Assembly: GCA_012841255.1 (NCBI GenBank)
Contig: DUUZ01000006.1
Coordinates: 1 to 6,038, forward strand
Origin: Clostridiaceae bacterium
GTDB lineage: Bacteria; Bacillota; Clostridia; Saccharofermentanales; DTU023
Length of the DNA stretch: 6,038 nucleotides
Direction of reading: 5' to 3'
In this document: positions 1 through 4,867 of the stretch, in pieces
How positions within the stretch are numbered: position 1 is the first letter of the stretch
How the letters are laid out: every line of letters starts with the position of its first letter
Notes under the pieces: generated by a model
Told to the model about the DNA's origin: nothing
Database searches by the model: none
What the model saw: the letters and a program-made list of their open reading frames with translations, nothing else
Made by a program: the position numbers and the translations under genes

Positions 1-32
1 CTTCGATGGTTCGAATCCATCCCTCTCCACCA
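1..32 (+). tRNA. tRNA-Tyr, 3' end only (cut by window edge)
   Basis: This is the last 32 bases of a tRNA: a T-arm (GATGG, loop TTCGAAT, CCATC), the 3' acceptor strand CCTCTCC, discriminator A and an encoded CCA. The anticodon lies outside the window. Tyr is inferred from three things: the CTTCGA run before the T stem, as in bacterial tRNA-Tyr variable arms; discriminator A, where tRNA-Ser with a similar acceptor stem normally has G; and the Tyr-Gly-Thr-tuf order known from E. coli. Confidence 0.7.
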
Positions 33-35
33 TTT

Positions 36-109
36 GCGGGCATAGTTCAGTGGTAGAATACCAGCTTCCCAAGCTGGCTATGCGGGTTCGATTCCCGTTG
101 CCCGCTCCA
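36..109 (+). tRNA. tRNA-Gly (anticodon CCC)
   Basis: This is a complete 74-base cloverleaf with encoded CCA. The acceptor stem GCGGGCA pairs perfectly with TGCCCGC (99-105), followed by discriminator T. The anticodon stem CCAGC/GCTGG (61-65, 73-77) closes the loop TTCCCAA, putting CCC at 68-70. The T-arm is GCGGG-TTCGATT-CCCGT. It reads GGG codons. In the equivalent E. coli tufB operon the tRNA-Gly (glyT) has anticodon TCC, so the CCC isoacceptor is a small difference. It is separated from the Tyr tRNA by 3 bases, which fits processing from one precursor. Confidence 0.95.
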
Positions 110-123
110 GTATCATATACCGT

Positions 124-199
<76 letters not shown>

Positions 200-202
200 T
201 TC

Positions 203-279
203 GGCGGTGTAGCTCAGCTGGTCAGAGCACACGGTTCATACCCGTGGCGTCGCTGGTTCGAGTCCAGCCACCGCTACCA
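203..279 (+). tRNA. tRNA-Met (anticodon CAT), probably elongator
   Basis: This is a complete 77-base cloverleaf with encoded CCA (277-279). Acceptor GGCGGTG pairs with CACCGCT, with a G-T wobble as the first pair, and the discriminator is A. Anticodon stem CACGG/CCGTG encloses loop TTCATAC, giving CAT at 237-239. The anticodon stem lacks the three stacked G-C pairs typical of initiator tRNA, and the first pair is a wobble rather than the C/A mismatch of bacterial initiators, so elongator Met is favoured. A CAT anticodon can also be tRNA-Ile modified with lysidine, which cannot be excluded from sequence alone. It is the last tRNA before tuf, 98 bases upstream of its start. Confidence 0.9.
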
Positions 280-332
280 ACAACTCACGCACCACTGCGT
301 TTCGTCTAGCACCACCATTCATTCGGTAATGC

Positions 333-348
333 TCGGATGCGAATCCGA
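333..348 (+). other. Small hairpin with GNRA-type loop in the tuf leader
   Basis: TCGGAT (333-338) pairs with ATCCGA (343-348) around the tetraloop GCGA, in the 98-base leader between tRNA-Met and tuf. There is no T-tract after it, so it is not a terminator. It could be a processing or mRNA-stabilising element, or chance. I see no convincing promoter in the leader, which supports tuf being read through from the tRNA genes. Confidence 0.3.
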
Positions 349-377
349 CCAATCACTATCCTTTGAGGAGGATCGTA

Positions 378-1583
378 ATGGCCAAAGAGAAGTTTGAGAG
401 AACAAAGCCGCACGTAAACGTCGGTACCATCGGTCACGTCGACCATGGTAAAACGACGCTGACGGCCGCTATTACCAAGGTGCTTTCCACCGGCGGCCTG
501 GCCAGCTTCACTGACTATGCCGCCATCGACAAGGCTCCGGAAGAAAGAGCCCGCGGTATCACAATTAACGCTTCGCACGTTGAGTACGAGACGGAAGCCC
601 GTCACTACGCTCACGTCGACTGCCCCGGCCACGCCGACTATATCAAGAACATGATCACCGGTGCTGCTCAGATGGACGGCGCCATCCTCGTCGTTTCAGC
701 CGTTGACGGCCCCATGCCCCAGACCCGTGAGCACATCCTGCTCGCCCGTCAGGTCGGCGTTCCCGCCATTGTCGTCTTCATGAACAAGACCGACCAGGTG
801 GACGACGAAGAAATTCTCGACCTCGTTGACATGGAGATCCGTGAGCGTCTGAACGAGTACGACTTCCCCGGCGACGACACCCCGATCATCCGCGGTTCCG
901 CCCTGAAGGCCCTCGAGTCCACCAGCACGGACCCCAATGATCCTGTCTACGCCCCCATCATCGAACTGATGAAGGCCGTTGACGAGTTCATCCCGACCCC
1001 GGCCCGACCGATCGACCAGCCTTTTGCCTGCCCGATCGAAGACGTCATGACCATCACCGGCCGCGGCACCGTTGTCACGGGCCGTGTTGAGCGCGGTCAG
1101 ATCGACATCAACCGTCCGGTTGAGATCGTCGGTCTTGCCGATGAGCCGAGAAAGACGGTTGTCACCGGTATCGAGATGTTCCGTAAGATGCTTGACCACG
1201 CAGAAGCGGGCGACAACGTCGGCCTCCTGCTCCGTGGTGTGTCCCGCGACGAAGTCCGCCGCGGCCAGGTTGTTGCAGCCCCCGGCTCCATCAAACCGCT
1301 GACCAAGTTCGTCGGCCAGGTCTACGTCCTGACCAAGGATGAAGGCGGACGCCATAAGCCCTTCTTTGACGGCTACCGTCCGCAGTTCTACTTCCGTACG
1401 ACTGACGTGACCGGTGTTGCCCACCTGCCCGAAGGCGTCGAAATGTGCCTGCCCGGTGACCACATCGAGATCAGCGTCGAGCTGATTACCCCGATCGCCA
1501 TCGAGCCTGGCCTCAAGTTCGCCATCCGCGAAGGCGGCAAGACGGTTGGTTCTGGTACGGTTGTCCGTCTTCTCGAAGACTAA
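378..1583 (+). CDS. tuf: Elongation factor Tu
   Basis: EF-Tu is the GTPase that brings aminoacyl-tRNA to the ribosomal A site in the cytoplasm. The 401-residue protein is full length. Visible motifs are the P-loop GHVDHGKT (residues 19-26), switch I RGITIN with Thr62, G3 DCPGH (81-85, with His85 as the hydrolysis histidine), G4 NKTD (136-139) and G5 GSAL (173-176). Beta-barrel domain 2 (GRGTVVTGRVERG) and domain 3 (GGRHKPFF, YRPQFYFRTTDVTG, FAIREGG) follow. ATG at 378 is chosen because AGGAGG lies at 366-371 with 6 bases of spacing and MAKEKFERTKPH is the standard N-terminus; an upstream TTG at 363 would overlap that site. A short insertion after G5 (STSTDPNDPVY, about 181-191) is absent from E. 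coli EF-Tu and resembles Chloroflexota EF-Tu. Codons are strongly C/G-ending, as in highly expressed genes. It is probably cotranscribed with the tRNAs upstream. Confidence 0.98.
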   Translation: MAKEKFERTKPHVNVGTIGHVDHGKTTLTAAITKVLSTGGLASFTDYAAIDKAPEERARGITINASHVEYETEARHYAHVDCPGHADYIKNMITGAAQMDGAILVVSAVDGPMPQTREHILLARQVGVPAIVVFMNKTDQVDDEEILDLVDMEIRERLNEYDFPGDDTPIIRGSALKALESTSTDPNDPVYAPIIELMKAVDEFIPTPARPIDQPFACPIEDVMTITGRGTVVTGRVERGQIDINRPVEIVGLADEPRKTVVTGIEMFRKMLDHAEAGDNVGLLLRGVSRDEVRRGQVVAAPGSIKPLTKFVGQVYVLTKDEGGRHKPFFDGYRPQFYFRTTDVTGVAHLPEGVEMCLPGDHIEISVELITPIAIEPGLKFAIREGGKTVGSGTVVRLLED

Positions 1584-1612
1584 GACCCAGACCAAAATCA
1601 TTTTTCATGATC

Positions 1613-1642
1613 AAGCGCTCCGGCCCGCCGGAGCGCTTTTTT
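1613..1642 (+). terminator. Rho-independent terminator of tuf
   Basis: This is a perfect 11-pair stem: AAGCGCTCCGG (1613-1623) with CCGGAGCGCTT (1628-1638), around loop CCCG. A run of six T occupies 1637-1642. It begins 29 bases after the tuf stop codon and ends the tRNA-tuf transcript before the hydrolase gene. Confidence 0.93.
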
Positions 1643-1711
1643 AAACCAGTAACAGCAGGACAGGCGGCAGAACCAGCCCTGGAGTAAACTGTGGGACAGG
1701 AGGATGAAGCC

Positions 1712-2245
1712 ATGCAGGATGTTTTATTGGTTGTCGATATGCAAAAGGATTTTGTGGACGGGTCGCTTGGGACCCCCGAGGCGGTATCCATTGTCCCGGG
1801 CCTGGTCCGGAAGATGAAGGAATTCGAAGGCCCTGTCCTTTTCACCCAGGATACCCACGAGACGGATTATCTGGAGACCCAGGAGGGCCGGTTTTTACCC
1901 GTGGAGCACTGTATCCGCGGGACGGAAGGCTGGGCCATAGTGCCGGAAATCGCAGAGGCCAGAAGCGGACCGGTCATCGAGAAGAATACCTTCGGTTCTA
2001 AGGATCTGATCGGAGTCCTCAAGGAGATGGACGAAAAAGAGGCCATCCGGTCCATCACCCTGGCAGGGCTCTGTACGGACATCTGCGTCATTTCAAACGC
2101 TCTCCTGATCAAGGCCTATATGCCTGAAGTCGAAATCCGGGTAGATGCTTCCTGCTCTGCCGGAGTCACACCGGAAAGCCATCGAACGGCCTTGGATGCC
2201 ATGCGGACCTGCCAGATCAGGATCCTGGAAGAAGGCGGGGACTAG
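1712..2245 (+). CDS. Nicotinamidase-like cysteine hydrolase (isochorismatase superfamily)
   Basis: The likely reaction is nicotinamide to nicotinate plus ammonia, for NAD salvage in the cytoplasm. The 177-residue protein shows the superfamily fold signature: VVDMQKDF with catalytic Asp9, IEKNTFGS with Lys91, and GLCTDICV with nucleophile Cys125. Asp47, His49 and His66 (in PVEHCIRGTEGW) match the metal-binding positions of nicotinamidases, which separates it from plain isochorismatases. It is shorter than E. coli PncA (about 213 residues) but near the size of the pneumococcal enzyme. ATG 1712 is preferred because AGGAGG (1698-1703) lies 8 bases upstream and VLLVVDMQ follows immediately; a GTG at 1691 is in frame but would contain that site. 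The gene stands alone after the tuf terminator, and no promoter is obvious in the 69-base gap. Exact substrate is inferred; another amidase of the same fold is possible. Confidence 0.85.
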   Translation: MQDVLLVVDMQKDFVDGSLGTPEAVSIVPGLVRKMKEFEGPVLFTQDTHETDYLETQEGRFLPVEHCIRGTEGWAIVPEIAEARSGPVIEKNTFGSKDLIGVLKEMDEKEAIRSITLAGLCTDICVISNALLIKAYMPEVEIRVDASCSAGVTPESHRTALDAMRTCQIRILEEGGD

Positions 2246-2493
2246 AGACTGTCAGTTGGTGAGAGCGCAGCCTCGCAAGCCCGACGGAGCTTCGCTCTGC
2301 GGACAAGGACAAGCAGAATCAGGATCAGGTGCTGCTCCGGAGATTGGAAGGTCAGGATCGCATAGACAATGCTTATAAGAATGCCGGCAATGCCAAAGAA
2401 ATTGCGGGCGGCAAAAAGCAGGATAGTTTGAATCTGCAGCTATTGTGCTCGCGCTTCCAGCCGATAATGTGATGCGATGATTCTGCTTCTTTT

Positions 2494-2535
2494 GGAGGCT
2501 CTGGTTCGTCATAGGGCAGTTTTACCGGAGCCTCT
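2494..2535 (+). other. Long-loop hairpin, weak terminator candidate
   Basis: GAGGCTCTGG (2495-2504) pairs with CCGGAGCCTC (2525-2534), a 10-pair stem with one G-T wobble, around a 20-base loop. The T-rich run TTCATTTTT begins just after the stem, but the five consecutive T come several bases later, so terminator function is uncertain. Confidence 0.35.
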
Positions 2536-2614
2536 TCATTTTTCTGAATTTCCCAAATATTACAAGGATTATGGGCAAGCATACCCGGCTATCCACTGGC
2601 AGGCAACTATGTCA

Positions 2615-2652
2615 GCAATGGGACAGACAAAGACGGCATTAACACCTGATAG
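2615..2652 (+). repeat. Diverged direct repeat, copy A
   Basis: This 38-base unit aligns without gaps to 2753-2790 at 31 of 38 positions. The conserved blocks are GCAATGGGACAG and AGACGGCATTA, then CACC. The copies start 138 bases apart. The differences are concentrated in a 4-base middle block and the tail. Possible origins are a dispersed intergenic repeat or duplicated coding debris. Confidence 0.7.
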
Positions 2653-2674
2653 ACAACAATTTTCCGCATTTGTT

Positions 2675-2720
2675 TAACCTCTGTAATACCGCCATACCAG
2701 GCGATTCAGAGGTTATTTTT
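2675..2720 (+). terminator. Probable intrinsic terminator-like hairpin
   Basis: TAACCTCTG (2675-2683) pairs perfectly with CAGAGGTTA (2707-2715), and an inner CGCC/GGCG pair (2690-2693, 2700-2703) extends the structure. Five T follow at 2716-2720. The stem is A/T-rich at its base and the gap is large, so strength is uncertain. No clear gene ends just upstream; it may insulate the accessory genes from upstream reading or belong to a lost gene. Confidence 0.45.
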
Positions 2721-2752
2721 ACTTCTGACTGTCAAAGATGAGAAATACGCCG

Positions 2753-2790
2753 GCAATGGGACAGGTAGAGACGGCATTATCACCCGGAAG
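2753..2790 (+). repeat. Diverged direct repeat, copy B
   Basis: This is the partner of the unit at 2615-2652 (31 of 38 identical). It is preceded by GCCG, and the string GCCGGCAATG also occurs near 2375-2385, hinting at a third, mostly lost copy. Confidence 0.7.
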
Positions 2791-2860
2791 ATGGTCGGGT
2801 AAGTAGAATAATTGAATTTCGTTAGCCTCTTTCTTGAAATAGTGCAGAAGGGCTGGGCGG

Positions 2861-2872
2861 TTCTTCGAAGAA
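2861..2872. promoter_or_regulatory. Perfect 12-base palindrome, possible operator
   Basis: TTCTTCGAAGAA is a perfect dyad ending 55 bases before the start of the 137-residue gene. Its position fits a repressor or activator site for the downstream gene group, but I see no confident -35/-10 pair near it, so a regulatory role is only a suggestion. Confidence 0.25.
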
Positions 2873-2927
2873 GCATTAAACTGTATCTCAAGAAGAACTC
2901 TTCCCCGACTTGCAAGGAGAACAGCCC

Positions 2928-3341
2928 ATGGACTGGATGAAGGTATTTGACGACACAACCCTGAAAGAAGGTTATTTGGCCTGGTTGAGTATGCTCCATT
3001 GGTACCAGGAATGGCAGGGCGCAGGCGGCGAAAATATCCAGCGCTTCAATAAGGTGCTGAAAGAATTCTTCACCCTGCCCGCCTTCAAATCTAAGGCACG
3101 GTCACCGAAGTCAACGGTCAAGGCTCTTTATCCCCAAGAGGTCCTGGCAGGCTGCGAGAAAACGTCCGAAGCCCTGGCCGCCAGGGCTCGTACGCGTCAA
3201 CACGATCGGGAACTTGTCGATTTTCCCAGAAAAATCAGGCGGTTTGGGGGCGGAGATCGTCTGGTCGACGAACTTGTGGCCAGATGGCGCGTGATCTATA
3301 AGCGGCGCTATGCCATGCAGGACGAACCGAATCGTCTGTAA
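2928..3341 (+). CDS. Hypothetical protein, 137 residues, basic C-terminal half
   Basis: I do not recognise this family. ATG 2928 is chosen because AAGGAGA (2914-2920) lies 7 bases upstream; an ATG at 2937 and an in-frame TTG at 2910 are less well placed. The N-terminal third is rich in aromatic residues (about residues 18-50, including WLSMLHWYQEW and FFTLPAF) and looks helical. Residues 55-128 are rich in Arg and Lys, with RKIRRFGGGD near 101-110 and WRVIYKRRY near 120-128. No signal peptide or membrane span is visible. Its charge suggests binding to nucleic acid or to an acidic partner, but this is inference only. The stop lies 20 bases before the pRiA4b ORF-3-like gene, so the two are probably cotranscribed and perhaps translationally coupled. 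Confidence 0.75.
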   Translation: MDWMKVFDDTTLKEGYLAWLSMLHWYQEWQGAGGENIQRFNKVLKEFFTLPAFKSKARSPKSTVKALYPQEVLAGCEKTSEALAARARTRQHDRELVDFPRKIRRFGGGDRLVDELVARWRVIYKRRYAMQDEPNRL

Positions 3342-3361
3342 GAGAAAAGAGGTTATCCTTG

Positions 3362-4771
3362 ATGAAAAAATTCACAAATATCACCCGTCATATTCCTGCT
3401 CTTGAGAAGATGGGTGCACGCTTCATTCATATTGAAGTCCCTTCTTCCGCTTTTTTAGATCTTTTCCAGTCCATTCGCACGACCTTCGGCGGGGCGGGCT
3501 GGGAGAGTACCCTGATCTACAAGGGGATCCCGGTTGCTTCCGTCTTTGGCCTTGATCTGGAAACGCAGAGTTTTGAAGTTGTCTCTGCCCTGCTTCTTTA
3601 CCTGGCCTCCGGGGCTTTGGACCGTGACAAGCTCATCGAAGTCTTGGATAACGGTTACCTGCTGGGGCTTCTGAAGCGGCTGGATGCGCTCGATGAGGCA
3701 GACGCCATCCCGAAAAGCCCGACCAATGATTATTTCACCTGGTTCAAGGGAGATCTGACCGCCTTGAAGCTGCGCCTGGAACTCCGCCACGAGAGGCTGA
3801 CCGACCACGAAAAGATGATGATGAAGCGATATGGGGAGGCCCCACAGGGAGACACCATCCGGCGGGACATCCTGATTCCATCCGACATGCCCATCCACAA
3901 TCTCCACTATGCCATTCAGAAGCTTTTTGGTTGGCAGAATTCGCATCTGCGGCGGTTTTATCTGCCCGACGCCATCTATGATGACCTGACCGGGGGCACT
4001 GTCAAGGGTTGGGCAGACCTGGTCGGCACAATCTTCCAGCCGCCTTCTGAAGGGGACCACCACCTTTTCTGGGATGACGACTATAAGAGCGGGAGTATCA
4101 ACCTTTGGCTGAAAAAGAAATACACCGGTCCTTACCGTTATGATGGCCTTCTTGAAGTTCCGCTTATGGCCAGAAGAGATCTGCAAGAATTCCTGGATTT
4201 CCGCCCGGAGTTGGAGGTGATGGAGCCCTTCTTTTCCTATCTTGAACGGAGAGGAAAAGATGAGGACGCGGAACGGGCGGTCCTCCGCCGGGCTCCTATT
4301 TTGGAATTATCCCTGGAAGAGCTGCACAATTCCATCATCATGGAAAATGGCACAGAGCGTCTCCTGGAGCGCCTCCTGGTTCAAGATATCCTGGCAGCAG
4401 AGGGCCAGACACTGGGCAAGGAAGATCTCTTGCCCCTGACCCATAAGCTACTTTATAACTATGATTTCGGCGACAACTGGGAGATCACCATCACCCGGCA
4501 GGACCATGCGGATGACCTGGTTCAGGAGCTCAAAGCCTCTGAAGAGGAGATCCGGGAAGGGGTCATACATGTCTTGACCCGGCATCAGCCCATCTGCCTT
4601 TACAGGGAGGGCCTGTCTCCCATGGACGATGTGGGCGGGATGGGCGGTTACGCCAAATTCCTCTATGAAATCTATGAGGGAGAAGATCGGCAAGAGAGTG
4701 CTTCCCTTCGCAGTTGGGCCAAGTCCATGGGCTGGAGCCAGGCTAAAAAAGAGGTGAAGAAGATGCTGTGA
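3362..4771 (+). CDS. Large plasmid pRiA4b ORF-3-like (IS1096 TnpR-like) protein
   Basis: The 469-residue protein carries both halves of the PRiA4_ORF3 domain. The first is a strand-helix block at about 168-200 (RRDILIPSD, then LHYAIQKLFGW and HLRRF). The second is YNYDFGDNW (365-373), Cys412, and SPMDDVGGMGGY (419-430), matching the family pattern YDFGDxW and PPEDxGGxxGY. Family members are typically under 200 residues with the halves a few dozen residues apart; here about 165 residues separate HLRRF from YNYDFGD, and about 160 unrecognised residues precede the domain. The family is named from mobile elements but has no established activity, and I see no recombinase catalytic signature. ATG 3362 follows AGAGG (3348-3352) by 9 bases; a TTG at 3359 is less likely. 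It sits between the small basic protein and a SEC-C protein. Confidence 0.85.
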   Translation: MKKFTNITRHIPALEKMGARFIHIEVPSSAFLDLFQSIRTTFGGAGWESTLIYKGIPVASVFGLDLETQSFEVVSALLLYLASGALDRDKLIEVLDNGYLLGLLKRLDALDEADAIPKSPTNDYFTWFKGDLTALKLRLELRHERLTDHEKMMMKRYGEAPQGDTIRRDILIPSDMPIHNLHYAIQKLFGWQNSHLRRFYLPDAIYDDLTGGTVKGWADLVGTIFQPPSEGDHHLFWDDDYKSGSINLWLKKKYTGPYRYDGLLEVPLMARRDLQEFLDFRPELEVMEPFFSYLERRGKDEDAERAVLRRAPILELSLEELHNSIIMENGTERLLERLLVQDILAAEGQTLGKEDLLPLTHKLLYNYDFGDNWEITITRQDHADDLVQELKASEEEIREGVIHVLTRHQPICLYREGLSPMDDVGGMGGYAKFLYEIYEGEDRQESASLRSWAKSMGWSQAKKEVKKML

Positions 4772-4867
4772 GTGGAAGGGCTTGCGACAGATGGATGAAC
4801 CGATAACCTCTATTTCCATGCTCTAATGTTGGACATGGAAGAAACTTTTTGCGGGAGCATAAAAGAG

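Larger units (their letters stand above)
2246..2927. other. Gene-poor accessory spacer of about 680 bases
   Basis: I find no convincing gene here on either strand. An open frame from 2263 to 2472 (70 codons, + strand) has a protein-like composition in its middle (for example LEGQDRIDNAYKNAG) but no ATG start or ribosome binding site, so it may be a remnant. Short + and - strand frames around 2373-2680 lack ribosome sites and mostly overlap one another. The stretch holds two diverged direct repeats, two hairpins and a palindrome (listed separately), and the part after 2470 looks richer in A/T than the flanking genes. The composition and repeats suggest a decayed or inserted segment between the core region and the accessory genes. 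Confidence 0.6.

Noticed and set aside
696..1601. Open frame of 301 codons on the - strand across tuf
   Set aside because: It is an artefact of the strongly C/G-ending codons of tuf; the + strand encodes a complete EF-Tu.
2262..2298. Inverted repeat AGAGCG...CGCTCT after the hydrolase gene as its terminator
   Set aside because: The stem is interrupted by mismatches and no T-tract follows.
2615..2790. Resemblance of the repeat translations (AMGQ-x-x-TAL-x-P) to the NfeD C-terminal pattern
   Set aside because: The match covers fewer than 15 residues, lacks the following conserved glycines, and both frames stop soon after; too weak to name a family.
2246..2927. CRISPR array or insertion sequence in the spacer
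   Set aside because: There are only two diverged repeat copies, no regular spacing, no transposase frame and no terminal inverted repeats.
3455..4186. Open frame of 243 codons on the - strand
   Set aside because: It is antisense to the pRiA4b ORF-3-like gene, with no ribosome site or recognisable product.
3362..4771. Calling the 469-residue protein a resolvase because of the TnpR family name
   Set aside because: No serine- or tyrosine-recombinase catalytic motif is visible; the name comes from family naming, not activity.
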